A DNA stretch of 64,000 nucleotides. Origin: Dugong dugon. Lineage: Eukaryota > Chordata > Mammalia > Sirenia > Dugongidae. The notes under the pieces are model-generated. The model had not been told where the DNA came from and ran no database searches. It was given only the letters and a program-made list of their open reading frames with translations. The stretch is taken from NCBI GenBank assembly GCA_030035585.1, contig CM057472.1, positions 95,539,601 through 95,603,600 of the forward strand. Reading direction: 5' to 3'. The translations under genes were made by a program, and so were the position numbers. Positions 45,762 through 56,797 of the stretch are shown piece by piece. Each line of letters begins with the position of its first letter. The stretch's first letter is position 1.

Positions 45762-45959
45762 ATGAAAGATCTGTGACTACAGTTTTTTAGTCCCCTTTTT
45801 TTGTTTTAATGTTTTCATCTTTTACATATTGACATATCTGTTTCTCTATTTAGGGTGTTTTAGCTTTAATTTATTTTTTTGACTTCCCTATCTGAGTTTA
45901 TATCTGGTTTCTCTGTCCTGTGTTCTAGTCTTGGGTAGTTATCTGATGTTATTGATTTT

Positions 45960-46960
45960 CTAACCAGAGGACTCCCTTTAGTACTTCTTGCAATCTTGTT
46001 TTTGTTTTTGCAAATTCCCTAAACTTCTGTTTATCTGAAAATGCCCTAATTTCGCCATCATATTTGAGAGACAGTTTCACTGATAAAGACAATTCTTGGC
46101 TTGCAATTTTTTTCCATCAAGGCTTTATATATGTCATCCCATTGCCTTCTTGCCTGTGTGATTTCTACTGAGTGGTCTGAGCTTAGTCTTATTGACTCTC
46201 TATTGTATATGACTTTTTGTCTATCCTTAGGCACTCTTAAAATTCTTTCTTTGGTTTTGACAAGTTTGATTATGTCTTACTGACTTTCTTTTGGGATCTA
46301 CTTTGTGTGAGTTTTGATAAGCATCTTGGAGAAGTATCTTCTCATCTTTAATGATATCAGGGAAGTTTTCTGCCAACAAGTCTTCAACAATTCTCTCTGT
46401 ATTTTCTGTTCCTTACCCCCCTTCCCCCTTCTGGTACTCCAATCACATGTAGGTTATTCCTTTGATAGAGTCCCACATAATTCTTAGGGTTTCTTCATTT
46501 TTAAAATTATTTTATCTGATTTTTCCTCAAATAATTTGATGTCAAGTGCTTTATCTTCAGTCTCACTAATTTTGACTTCCATTGCCTCAATTCTGCACCT
46601 ATGACTTTCTATTGAGTCATGTAATTCTGAACTTTTATTGTTAATCTTCTGGATTTCTTTTTACAGTCTCTCTGCCGTTTCCTGTGGCCTGTTAAATTTT
46701 TCATTATGTTCTTCTCCAGTCTTCTTAAGTTCTTCTATTGCTTTGTCTGTGTGCTCCTTGGCTTGTTCTGCTTTTTGCCTGATCTCCTTCCTGATATCTT
46801 GAAGATTTCCTTGTATTAATCTTTTGCATTCTACCTCTAGTAATTCAGAAAGTTCTCTTCCTCTAGAAGATTTCTTAATTCTTTGTTTTGGAAGCTTGCT
46901 GAAGCCATCATGATCAGCCTCTTTATGTGATTTGATATTGACTGTTGTCTCCGAACCATC
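45960..46960 (-). pseudogene. L1-c ORF1, broken
   Basis: Collinear with ORF1 of L1-a. Readable parts on the minus strand are the coiled-coil region (Lys/Glu-rich, about 46,650-46,900), the RRM region (about 46,420-46,500) and the C-terminal domain (about 46,000-46,400, including an SVEITQARRQWDDIYK-like segment). The frame is interrupted many times. Boundaries are approximate. Confidence 0.65.
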
Positions 46961-48336
46961 AACAATTTATTATATTTGTTTATTTTATGTTTGCTTACTG
47001 GGTCCTAGCTTCTTGTTTTTGTTTTGTTTTTATATGCCCCAATAGGCTGGTAGTGTGTGTGCTAGTTTGATTACTGGTGTCTTTGAAGCTCTAACATCCT
47101 GTCACCAGGTAGTTAGGTATGTTACTAAGTATGTGAGCCCAGGAGTCCTTTTACTTTTCTTGTACAGATTCAGCTCAGGTGTCCAGGTAGTTGGTCACCA
47201 AGTGTGTGGTTCAGGCTCTCACTTGCAGTCTTAGACTAGCAGGGGTGAGTGGAGTAAGGACAAGTATCTGGCTGCAGTAGGGGTTCATGCACTGAGCAAG
47301 ACAGGGGGCTGAAGGCTGCCCCTAAGTGTTTGGGAAGAAAGTGTGTCCCTGTTCCCTAGAGTGCATAGGTGGGTAGATTTTGCAGCCAGACTATGTGTAT
47401 CCAATGCTGTTAGCTGCAAGCACTTGGAGGCTCCACTTAGTCTTGGACCTGTGTCACAGGTGACTAGGTGGTGTGGGTCGAGCCACCAGTCCTCAGACCC
47501 CTGATGTGGGTAGGTGGGGACACTGCTTAATGGGCAGAACAGTGTCAAATGTCACAAACTTGCCACTCCACCATATAGCTGATAGAGTTGAAGTTACGCT
47601 TCTAGTATATACCCTGTTGTGTTGTGCTAATGAGGCCCTACACTGCTAAAATGGGCCCACACAGGTCTATGCAGGGGTGAAAGGCATTCAAAGTCCATGG
47701 ATCCCTTATGCCTGTGCCTAGGCAAAGGAGCTATGTCTGCCCTGAGTTCCCGGCTTAGGGGAGTTGGCAGATTATTTTTTCCTATTTGTTATTTTTTCCC
47801 TCTCCAAGGTTGGGAAAATGGCTCAGGGTGTGTGACAGGACCTACTTCTGGACCAGGGGACATGGCTATCACTGAAACTGGCCTAGGACCAGGTGCAGAG
47901 TGGGGTTGAGGCAGGTAAATGAGAGAGAGGTTCTTCGCAAATGGGATGTTTTTGATTTGTGCCGTAGGTTAGGTGTATGTACTTATATTTTGCCAATTGA
48001 GCACCTCTTTTCATTGGTTCTGGAGGCTTGAGTATCCACCACTTGATCTCTCCCGATGTGGAAAATGTGTCCCAAACACTGTTGCTTACCTCATCGTGCA
48101 CACCAGCCTATCCGGCCTGCAGGGTACCAGTTCCTGCCAAGTTAGGTCTGGCTCCTCTCGCTGCTTCTGAACCATCTCTCCCTCCCACTGCGACTCTTTC
48201 CAATTCCTCAACTTTGTCTTTGATGTTCAGTCTCCTAGATTGTCTTATATAATTGATGCACTTGTTTTTTGGGGTCTTTGTTGTAAGAGGGACCACAGGA
48301 AGCATCTGACTACTCCGCCATCTTGGCCCTGCCTCT
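46961..48336 (-). promoter_or_regulatory. L1-c 5' UTR
   Basis: About 1.4 kb, GC-richer than its surroundings, ending at a clean 5' terminus. The sense strand begins GGCAGGGCCAAGATGGCGGA, with a perfect YY1-type core (CCATCTTG on + at 48,318-48,325). No AGCCCCTCAGG units like those of L1-a and L1-b were seen, so the old 5' UTR is of a different type. Confidence 0.65.
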
Positions 48337-48403
48337 TTTTATCTGTCTCAGTAGTTCCTACATATAGTAAAATTTATGTTAGTACTAAAATGTACGTTAG
48401 TAA

Positions 48404-48652
48404 CATACATATCCAACATGTTATTAGGATGGACCAGTCCCTGGATAGGGACATCATGCTTGGTAAGGTAGAGGGTCACCGAAAAAGAAGACGACCCTTG
48501 ATGAGATGGATTGACACAATGGCTGCAACAATGGACTCAAACATAGCAACCAATGTGAGAATGGTGCAGGACTGGGCAGTGTTGTGTTCTGTTATACCCA
48601 GAATCACTATGACTTGAAACCGACCTAAAGGCACCTAACAACAACAACAACT
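48404..48652 (+). mobile_element. RTE-clade LINE, 3' end fragment
   Basis: Plus-strand RTE 3' end. The frame includes HVIRMDQSLDRDIMLGKVEG and RKRRRPLMRWIDTMAA, the C-terminal basic region of the RTE reverse-transcriptase protein, and ends with TTGTGTTCTGTTATACCC, then a CACCTAACAACAACAAC tail. It is a 5'-truncated, non-functional copy. Confidence 0.82.
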
Positions 48653-49205
48653 CATATTGTAAATATAGCTGTAAACATGAAAACATCTTATTCTCAATCT
48701 AACACACCTCAATCAATTCTTGAGCTGAATGAGACAAATATAACTGCACCAATATCCAGGGTGAAACCCACATATATTGCTGCTAATATCTGTTTCAAAG
48801 TTGCATGAAAAGAATTTAATACAGAGAAAGCAGTTTTGCAGTAATTTCGCACTGGTATAGATGCGGCTTTCCACCTCTCTCACCTTGCAAGTTCTCAATT
48901 CCTTTTTTTTTTTTTCTTCAAGTCCTTTTACAATTGACTGTAAATCACTATGTTTCTTTCTTACCTTTGCCTTCTCTGTTTCTTGCCTCCATTCACGTTA
49001 TGTGTATTTTATTACACAGTTTGATAAATTGACTGCTTAGCAACTATAAAATTATTTTGGAAAAAATCCATATTAAAGAAGCAACATTCAATAATATTGT
49101 AGTGCAGGTACTTGGAAAACTAATGTTAGTGGATAGAGATGTTCAGCTTATATGGATATGCTAGAAAGTACTAACATATATTTTAGTATCTCTAATAGTA
49201 ATAAA
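48653..49205. other. Unassigned unique DNA
   Basis: No gene or recognised repeat. A T run lies at about 48,903-48,915. Confidence 0.5.
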
Positions 49206-49368
49206 GGAGCCCTGGTGGCACAGAGGTTAAGAGCTATGGTGAGCTATAGCTGCTAACCAAAAGGTCAGCAGTCTGAATCCACCAGCTGCTCCTTGAAAAC
49301 CCTATAGGGCAGTTCTACCGTGTGCTAGAGGGTCGCTATGAGTCAGAATTGACTCGATGACAATGATT
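49206..49368 (+). mobile_element. AfroSINE, short form with internal duplication
   Basis: Plus-strand: GGAGCCCTGGTGGCACAGAG head, then a small duplicated segment (GAGCTATGGTGAGCTATAGC), GTCAGCAGTCTGAATCC, and tail TCGCTATGAGTCAGAATTGA. The head duplication is not seen in other copies. Confidence 0.87.
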
Positions 49369-49604
49369 TAATAGTAATAAAAACGGTAAGTTAGTCTTTA
49401 TATTCCTCTTTTTGTCTCTTTATTTTTTCTGAAGTGGCTTCCCATTTATCTGTTTTGACTGTATGCCAAAACCAATCATTGTTAAGCTGAAAATGATTTC
49501 ATTTTAATTATTACAAAGATTTTAAAGTTTCTACAATGGGATTTCTTTTTCTTTTTTTTTTAACAGTACAGTTATTTATTTTGGAATGGTTTTATCCCTT
49601 ATAT

Positions 49605-49794
49605 GCTCAACTACTAACCAAAAAATTGGCAGGAGCAAGTTTACCCAGAGATGCCTGGAAGAAAGGCCTTGAGATCTACTTCCAAAAGATCATATCCATT
49701 GAAAAATCTATGGCGTATAGTTCTACTCTGACACACATGGGGTCACCATGAGTCAGAATCAACTTGGCAGCAGCTGGTTTGGTTTTTGGTTTTA
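49605..49794 (+). mobile_element. AfroSINE, variant middle
   Basis: Plus-strand: CAACTACTAACCAAAAAATT head remnant, then a distinct centre (AGATGCCTGGAAGAAAGGCC, then GATCTACTTCCAAAAGATCA), then ACTCTGACACACATGGGGTC and CAACTTGGCAGCAGC. The centre marks a second AfroSINE subfamily. Confidence 0.8.
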
Positions 49795-50390
49795 TTATTT
49801 TGCATATGTCAGAAATGTAAAATATAGATTGTATTACAATGGCATCCAATCATTCCAAAATTTGTCTGTACCTGTACCTGGACATTTCTAATTATCAGGT
49901 TGATAATGTAGCTAGGTGTGTGTGGGATAGAAGGTATGGTGGCAATTGTGTGTATAGAAAGAACCTGGGAAACTTCTTCCAAACAAAAGTGAATTACAGA
50001 GTACTCTACTGAAAAGTTGGTCATGTCAGAAGTGCAGAAAAGTGGTCTGGCTGTTCAGATCGTAATCCAATACTTCAAAACGCACGAATATCGTGAAAGT
50101 CTCATTGATTGAGTGGTTTATTCTAAATTGTGTGACACAGCTGTTCTGCTGTCTGCTGCATTCTCAGCCACCGCTCTGGACCATAGGTTGCAATGCGCCC
50201 TCTAGGGGAGAACCAGGGAATGGTCCCCAGGCTACATAAGATAATTCATTCAAACCACACAGAAGTCAATAAGACAGGAGGATGACAGAAATGATACCTA
50301 AACAAGATTGCTGACTTTTTGCACTACCCAGGAGGTGAATGCTTTAGTGTCCTTTACAATTAATTATCTCTCAGCAACCGTCACCTAAAT
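49795..50390. other. Unassigned unique DNA with CTCF-like motif
   Basis: No gene or recognised repeat. At 50,195-50,208 the sequence GCGCCCTCTAGGGG agrees with the CTCF core (reverse orientation GCGCCMCCTNGTGG) at 12 of 14 positions, inside a locally GC-richer stretch (about 50,140-50,230). Binding is not shown. Confidence 0.35.
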
Positions 50391-50580
50391 AGCCCTGGTT
50401 GTGCAGTGGTTAAAGCAACTGAGTGCTAATCTAAAGATTGGCTGTTGGAAACCACTAGCCTCCACGCAAGAGAAAGATGTGGCAGTTTGCTTCTGTAGAG
50501 ATTTACAGCCTTGGAAACTTGGAAACTCTACGAGATCGCTATGAGTCGGAATCAACTTGAAGGCAGTTTTGTTTTGTTTT
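50391..50580 (+). mobile_element. AfroSINE, long form
   Basis: Plus-strand: TAGCCCTGGTTGTGCAGTGG head, AGAGAAAGATGTGGCAGTTT centre, and tail TCGCTATGAGTCGGAATCAA followed by TTTTGTTTTG. Confidence 0.87.
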
Positions 50581-50749
50581 TTAAACGTTCACCTAGTCCC
50601 TTCCCTCTTCTGACACAGCTCTGATCACCATGATATTTACCATTCCTTCCCACCTATATATTTGTAATTAGGAAAATGGCTAAATGAGATGTGCAAGGAT
50701 CTGGGATCTTGTGAAGCTGAGTACATCAGTTTTCAAGATTGACTGACTT

Positions 50750-50985
50750 AAAAAAACAAAACAGAACAAAAAAAGTTACTGTCATGTCAGTTCCAACCAT
50801 GGAGACCCCATGTTTTTCAGTTCCATATTCCATAGAATTTTCAATGGATATGACCTTTCAGAAGTAGATTTCCAGCCCTTTCTTCCTTCCAGACCTTTCT
50901 TCTTAGGTGCCTCTGGGTGTATTTGAACCACAAACCTTCTGGTGAGTAGTCGAGAGCTTAACCATTTATACCACCCAAGTGCTCC
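50750..50985 (-). mobile_element. AfroSINE, variant middle
   Basis: Minus-strand copy of the second subfamily. The + strand shows GAAGTAGATTTCCAGCCCTT, CAGACCTTTCTTCTTAGGTG and CCTCTGGGTGTATTTGAACC, with the head TTAACCATTTATACCACCCA. It is more diverged than most copies. Confidence 0.72.
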
Positions 50986-51924
50986 TAGATGGACTTTAGA
51001 TATGAGCTAAAGGTAGACAAGGTCATACACAAGCCCTCACTTTCATTCTATCCAGGTAAAAGACAGAATGAACTTATAGTAGTCACCTAACAGACTTTTA
51101 AGTATGGGCTTTCAATAATATTTAGTAAAATTTACCTGAAAGTAATTGAGGATTTGTTTTTATTACTGGTTGTATAGATCTGTTTATTTAAGATTTCCAA
51201 TAAATACAAACTTCAGATAAAAAGAAGTATCAGAGCAGTGTTCTTGATGACTCCCAATTTTGGTGTTTTTTCCTATTCTTTTTCATATTAATTGAATTGA
51301 TAGGGTTCATACTCGAATAATGGTAGATATTTTTGCACACCACTGGTAATCAACTTAGGGAAAAAAAACCTTTTGCTTATTTTTTCAGGCACTAGAATTT
51401 CTGCCAAACAAGTCCAATTCCAGTACTTTTAAGTCAAGGTTGAGAGATTGAATAATAAATGTTCATCATATGACCCTGATATCTGTAATAGAATACATGC
51501 TTTACTCATGAAATTTTGTCTAAGTGTGAACCAGTTTCTCTGAAGTCCAGAGTGGAATGGTCAAATGAGTGATAAAGAATGATTCAGCAGGTTCCAATGC
51601 AGAGCTCAATTCAGGAAAAAATTGGTAACAGCTAATGTGAGGAATAAGATGTGAGGAGAAGTTACTAAGTGTTGATGGCTAGAGGGAAGAGGGAAAAATA
51701 GAGATTCTTGGGTGTAGAATAGGCATGATTAGATGAGTTGGTTGGCCATCCTGTAGACAGGGGTGTAGCAGGAGAAAGGAAGTACTCTTATGGCTCTAGC
51801 AGTGTTGTGCTTTTCTGTATTTAAAGGGCGAAAGCAGTTGACGAAAGTGGAGATATTTGCATTCATCAGAATACAGCTTCAGGAGGCAAGATTGGGTTAA
51901 TCGGAAAGAATAAAATGTATCTAA
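50986..51924. other. Unassigned unique DNA
   Basis: No gene was recognised. Part of it (about 51,580-51,880) has the purine-rich look of a diverged antisense L2, but I could not align it. Confidence 0.4.
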
Positions 51925-52470
51925 AATTTAGTGCCTCCTAGCCACAGTGTAATTGGCTCCCACTGGCACATCAAGGCAACGTGCCAGATGCTGGTGTTGG
52001 CAAGGAACAGGCCCTCAATTTGGCAAATCTATTCACTTCTTACCACCAGCACTGCTAATGCTTTGGTCTTTAGCCTGGATTATTACAATAACCTCTTAAT
52101 AAGTCCCTCTGCTTCTCCACTTGCCCCTTTATAGCCTATTTGCCACATATCAGCCTGAGAGAGACCTTTGAATTGTTAAGTTACATTACATCACTCCTCT
52201 GTTCAAAACCTCAAGTTGTTTCCATTTGCACTCAGTAAAAGTCAAAGTTCTCATGACTTATAAGGTCCTACAAGTTCTTTCCCCCATTCTTTACCTTTCT
52301 TATCTCCCACTCCCCTTCCCTGGGTCCACTGCACTCCAGCCAAAGGTGGCTTGCTAGTTCTCAACACGGTAGGCAATTATACTCTTCAGGGCCTTTGCAC
52401 TTGTTGCTGTCTCCTTCCAACATGCTCTTCCCCCAGATAGGTATATGCACGCTACTGTACCTACCAACTC
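51925..52470 (+). mobile_element. L2 LINE 3' fragment
   Basis: Sense L2 3' region: TAGCCTGGATTATTACAATA, then CTGTTCAAAACCTCAAGTTG, then CAGGGCCTTTGCACTTGTTG and CATGCTCTTCCCCCAGATAG. A MaLR LTR interrupts or truncates it at 52,481. Non-coding here. Confidence 0.7.
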
Positions 52471-52480
52471 TCAGTGTCAG

Positions 52481-52995
52481 TGTCTCAGTCATCTAGTGCT
52501 GCTATAACAGAAATACCACAAGCGGATGGTTTTAACAAAGAGAAATTTATTCTCTCACAGTCCAGTAGGCTACAAGTCCAAATTCAGGACATCAGCTCCA
52601 GAGGATGGCTTTCTCTCTCTGTCAGCTCTGGAGGAAGGTCCTTGTGACTCATCAGTCTTCCTTTGGCCTGGGAGTATCTCAGCGCAGAAACCTCAGGTCC
52701 AAAGGATGCGTTCTGCTCCCGGCACTGCCTTCTTGGTGGTATGAGGTCCCCATGTGTCTCTGCTTGCTTCTCTTTTTTATATCTCAAAAGAGATTGGCTT
52801 AAGACACTATCCAATCTTGTATACCTCATTAATATAATTGCCACTAATCCATGTTATGAGATCATAGTGATTGAATTTACAACACATAAGGAAATCACAT
52901 CAGATTACAAAATGGTACACAATTATCGAATACTGGGATTCATGACCCAGCCAAGTTGACAGATATTTTGGGGGGACATGATTCGATCCATGAGA
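52481..52995 (-). mobile_element. Solitary MaLR-type LTR
   Basis: Minus-strand LTR: the + strand begins TGTCTCAGTCATCTAGTGCT and ends GATTCGATCCATGAGA. Same family as the split LTR at 11,477-20,678, sharing GGTTTTAACAAAGAGAAATT. Open frames of up to 98 codons across it are chance. Confidence 0.78.
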
Positions 52996-53112
52996 GTTGG
53001 CTTCTAAGAGAGGCATTCTGGGCTGCAGTCTCTAAAACTGCAGCCGTGCTTGGTATTCAATTTTCTCTCTCTGACTTTATTTTTCTCCAAAGAACTCACT
53101 TACAAACTTCAT

Positions 53113-53163
53113 ATGCACATATATATATGTATATATATATATATATATACATATATATATGTA

Positions 53164-53215
<52 letters not shown>

Positions 53216-53240
53216 TGCCTATGCACACACATATGCACAC
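53113..53240. repeat. (TA)n/(CA)n compound microsatellite
   Basis: Alternating TATATA/ACATAT/GTATAT units, then (AC)n. The AT part is self-complementary and could extrude a cruciform. It also causes several long Tyr-Ile frames on both strands that are not genes. Confidence 0.95.
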
Positions 53241-55689
53241 ATATCTGTGGGTGCCTGTGCACGCTTATTTGTTTATATATTTATTCATTCATTCTTCTAT
53301 GTTTATTTATTTTGGGTAGGGAAAAGAGAAAGAAAGAAATATACATAAGCCTTCTTCATTTTGTTGGATGTATTTACATAATGTGTGAATCTCTTTCTCT
53401 CCTGGAGATTTTAATCCATGTTTAATGCAGAATTTACAGGATTTTTCATCCTTTCTTCTTTTGTCAGGAAAGGAACAGATTTCAGGTAAGTTTCAATGTA
53501 AAATAAGGTCTTCCCACTGTGCAGAATTCATTCTTTTTATTTTCATATGTAGTATGTTGCACAATTAAGCATCCCTTTGAGCTGCAGCTGTACTGTCTTT
53601 GTTGCTTCACCATTGCTTGCTCTCTGACTGTGGTCCCCACTTAGTGTTGAAGGGGATAGAAAGTAAACTCTGGAATGGATTCTAATCTTAAGGACCTTAG
53701 ACTATAACAAGAAAATAGCAAGAATACATATTTGCACCTCTTTTTAAAGAATACATTATTCTTTACCTGAAATATAAGGAAGTTTTTTTTTTTTTTTTTT
53801 TTTAATTTAAAGAAGGAAAATATGAACTGTCTTCTGGAAACAATTTTCCAGATTTTCTTTGAGTACAGTTTTCATGAAAAAAGTTCTGTGAAACAGGTAA
53901 AAAGAAATTTGGGGTAATTGAGATCAGATTTGAAAATTTCAGCTAATAAATTTTCAACTAATCTAAACGCCATGAGGATCCTTTGAAGTTTGAGGTATGA
54001 CCACAGCTTTGGGGACATTGATCTGGGGTTCATGTGTAAGAGAACCTCAAGTTCAGGGAGATTAAAGTAAGGAACCCAGTTATTACACATTTAAAGTAGT
54101 CAGATTCCAACTTGTGAGGTTCTGATTTAGACCGGCAACGGGAGGAGAAGTGTTATAAAGATGAAATGTATAGAATTCAAAAAGAGGAATGAATTTTAAT
54201 GAATACTTGAATTATCGTGAGGGGGGGATGGTGAGATTATTAACAGAAATGGACAACTTGGAAAAGAAATAGACTTAGAAAAAGCATGATCAGTTAATCT
54301 TTGGACAAGTGTAGTTAGAATTGCCTGTGGGGTTATCCGCAGAGAGCTAGAAACAGAATAGAAGAATTGTGAAGCTGTTGTGGATAAGCGATGTTAATAC
54401 TGGATGTTTGAACATATAAATAATAATAAAATTCAGAATTTTGCCAAAAGTAACAGTCCAGAAAAATAAGAGACCAAAGATGGATATGAATATACATATA
54501 CATATATATCTAATCTAGAAACCACTTCAATTTAATGAACCAGAAGAGAAAAAGTAGCAACAACAACAGTAACAACAAAAGCAAAAACAGTAAAGTAGAG
54601 AGCAGGAAGCAAAAAGATGAGTGTCAATGTTAGAAGGTCCAAGAGAGCAGAGAATTTCAAAGGAAATTCCAGAGGAGGACTAAGGCTTAAGAGTTGTAGG
54701 GAAATGATGGTTTTTAAGAGGAGATTTCCGTTGTGAGGAGGATGGGAACAATATAGGAAAGGGGTTAAAATACGTGGTCCCAGGGAAGAAATCCAGGGCT
54801 TTTGGGAAAAAAAGGTGATTCCATGTCTGAGACAGGAAGTGTACCTGGAATATCTTGTCATATGAAAAATTAGGCACACTATTGAGGACTACTAGGTTTA
54901 TGTCAAAAGAACACAGGAGTCAATTTGAAAATGCTCTCATTGGTGCTAGATGAGACAATTTGACCATCAGTAAGAATAATAAGTACTATGTAGTGAACAC
55001 ATTGAATATGGTGATATACATGAATTCATAACTACAATAAATGAGTAAAGAAAACAAACTGGTCATCAGTGGAGGACTCTAGGGAGCCAACTTACTATTT
55101 TGAAAACTGGTAAATGAAGAACCAAGCATTTAGATTGCCTTTATGATTCAAACTATAAAACTGGTACATCAAATATTAGATGCAGGTAATTTTTTTCTTT
55201 AGAGCAGTTTTCATCTGATAAAGAAGAAATGAAAAAATTAGAAATGATTACTTGGCAATATTTACAGTGAACTAATGGATCTAGGCACAATCAGAAATTA
55301 TATATTTACTAATGAAAAAACAAACCACCACCAATGAAGCATTCTTTCCATAAAGCCAAAACTGAATGTGATCAAACCTCTTTATTAACAGTTACCAATT
55401 TACAGAGTAACATAATAAACTACACCTTAGGATATAATCAACAAAATCCAAACTATGGAAAATTTAGAGGACAAATAACCGAGTATCTTCAACAAATAAG
55501 TACAAAGAAAAAATAAAATAATCAGAACTTATATAAGAAACTTACAGAAACAGCAACTAATTATATTATATGGATTTTATTTGGAGTATGACTAAAACAA
55601 ACAAAAGTTACTGAAATTATGAGTCAGTTAGAAATTTGAACACTGATAGTGAATATTTGGGGTTATTAATAAATTATTGTCAATATGTT
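53241..55689. other. Unassigned AT-rich DNA, possible old L2 pieces
   Basis: No gene is recognised. Segments near 53,990-54,100 and 54,300-54,400 loosely resemble antisense L2 (TTGCCTGTGGGGTTATCC), but alignment is uncertain. A T run lies at about 53,783-53,803. The 115-codon minus frame at 54,532-54,879 has hydrophobic content but no recognised domain and overlaps another frame. Confidence 0.4.
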
Positions 55690-55925
55690 TTAGGTATCAT
55701 CCATATAAGTACCCTTATCTCTTCAAATATTCAAAGTTGAAATTATATGACATCTGACATTTTCTCCACAATAATATGGGATGGAAGGCAATAATAAGGC
55801 TTAACATGAGGCAAAATTTGCTATAGATTCAATGTCGGTGTGTTAGGTGATGAGTACAAAGATATTCACTATAATATTATGTTTACAGGTGTGAATGCTT
55901 GAAATTCTCCATTAAAAAAAAATTA
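55690..55925 (+). mobile_element. Ancient LINE 3' end (L1-like)
   Basis: Resembles the 3' end of old L1s: GGTGTGTTAGGTGATGAGTA, then ATATTCACTATAATATTATG, then TTGAAATTCTCCATTAAAAA. Diverged and non-coding. Confidence 0.4.
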
Positions 55926-56079
55926 AAATAGAAGTGAGATGTTCATCAGAAATTAATGACAGAAACAGTGGACTAATATTGAATATTTTGTTTTTGAATT
56001 AAAGAATGAAGGAAATAAGTCTTCACTGGTGGTTTGGAGAATTGTTATTTTCTTTGCCTCTTTTTAGAATATAATGTAA

Positions 56080-56310
56080 CAGTTAAGAAAACAGTCTTTG
56101 GAATAGGGCAGAATTGGTAAGTTCCAGCCCTAATACTTTGCATTTGTATTAAGTCCAACAAGTTATCTCTCTAAAACATAAATATTAATAACATTAGATT
56201 ATTGGATGATTATGAAAACTCAATGAAATATTATATGTAGGACACTTATACAATGCCCAGTGAGTAATGTTCAATAAATTTTAGAGGGTGGCAATAGTTA
56301 TTGATATTTG
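56080..56310 (+). mobile_element. MIR SINE fragment
   Basis: Sense MIR with AAACAGTCTTTGGAATAGGG, GATTATGAAAACTCAATGAA, and CAATGCCCAGTGAGTAATG TTCAATAAA-type 3' segments. Confidence 0.6.
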
Positions 56311-56439
56311 TACCCTAAAGTAAGAATCATGTGGAAGTAAAGGAATTGAATAAATAACCGAAAGATACTACAGGAAATGTGGTGGGACTGTATACAGGGC
56401 TCAAAATAGTGGATTTATAAAAGGTAACATTTTTTAATT

Positions 56440-56792
56440 GCCTCCTCTTCACCATATTGGTGAGGGAGGAATTTCTTCCCTATGGTTATCAGGATGGCTG
56501 AAAATATGGCACCTGACATTGGACAAATGAAATCAATAGCAGTTTATTAGTCACATATACTCACAACCTTGGGGAGGAAAACAGTACACATCTTGCAAGG
56601 TCACATGGGCATTGTACTTGTGAACAGAGTTAAAAAAAAACAGGGACTGTGGGAGGCAGGCTTGGCAGTAACAAGTGGAAAGGGTGCATCCTGATTTGCA
56701 TGGGAAGATGTGATTGGCATGTTTGAATAATTCCTTGGGCTGGCAAGGAACTGAAATTTGCTGGTCAGGGATAACAGGAACTGTGTCTGTCC
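56440..56792 (-). other. Possible LTR-like segment
   Basis: On the minus strand a CTAATAAACTGCTATTGATT segment has the look of an LTR polyadenylation region, and the composition differs from the flanks. I could not identify termini or a family, so this is a weak call. Confidence 0.25.
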
Positions 56793-56797
56793 CTTGG

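Larger units (their letters stand above)
32405..48336 (-). mobile_element. L1-c: old full-length L1 split by L1-b
   Basis: Minus-strand L1 in two parts, 32,405-33,964 and 42,348-48,336, together about 7.5 kb. In sense order: 5' UTR (48,336-about 46,960) starting with a CCAAGATGGCGGAGTAG-type 5' end, ORF1 remnant (about 46,960-45,960), inter-ORF frame (45,761-45,540), ORF2 remnant (45,499-42,348 then 33,964-33,374) and 3' UTR (33,373-32,405). It is clearly more decayed than L1-a and L1-b but belongs to the same lineage, sharing 3' UTR segments such as GGTAGCCGGGCA. The 12-bp flanking duplication supports a single original insertion. Confidence 0.88.

Noticed and set aside
47285-48305. GC-richer stretch with several 60-90 codon frames, resembling a small CpG-rich gene
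   Set aside because: It is the 5' UTR of L1-c, with an L1-type 5' terminus and target duplication at its end.
52956-53348. 130-codon frame with long Tyr-Ile repeats
   Set aside because: It is translation of the (TA)n/(CA)n microsatellite at 53,113-53,240. Similar frames exist on the other strand.
54532-54879. 115-codon minus-strand frame with possible membrane segments
   Set aside because: No recognised domain, no supporting homologue in the window, an overlapping second frame in another phase, and a setting of probable decayed L2.
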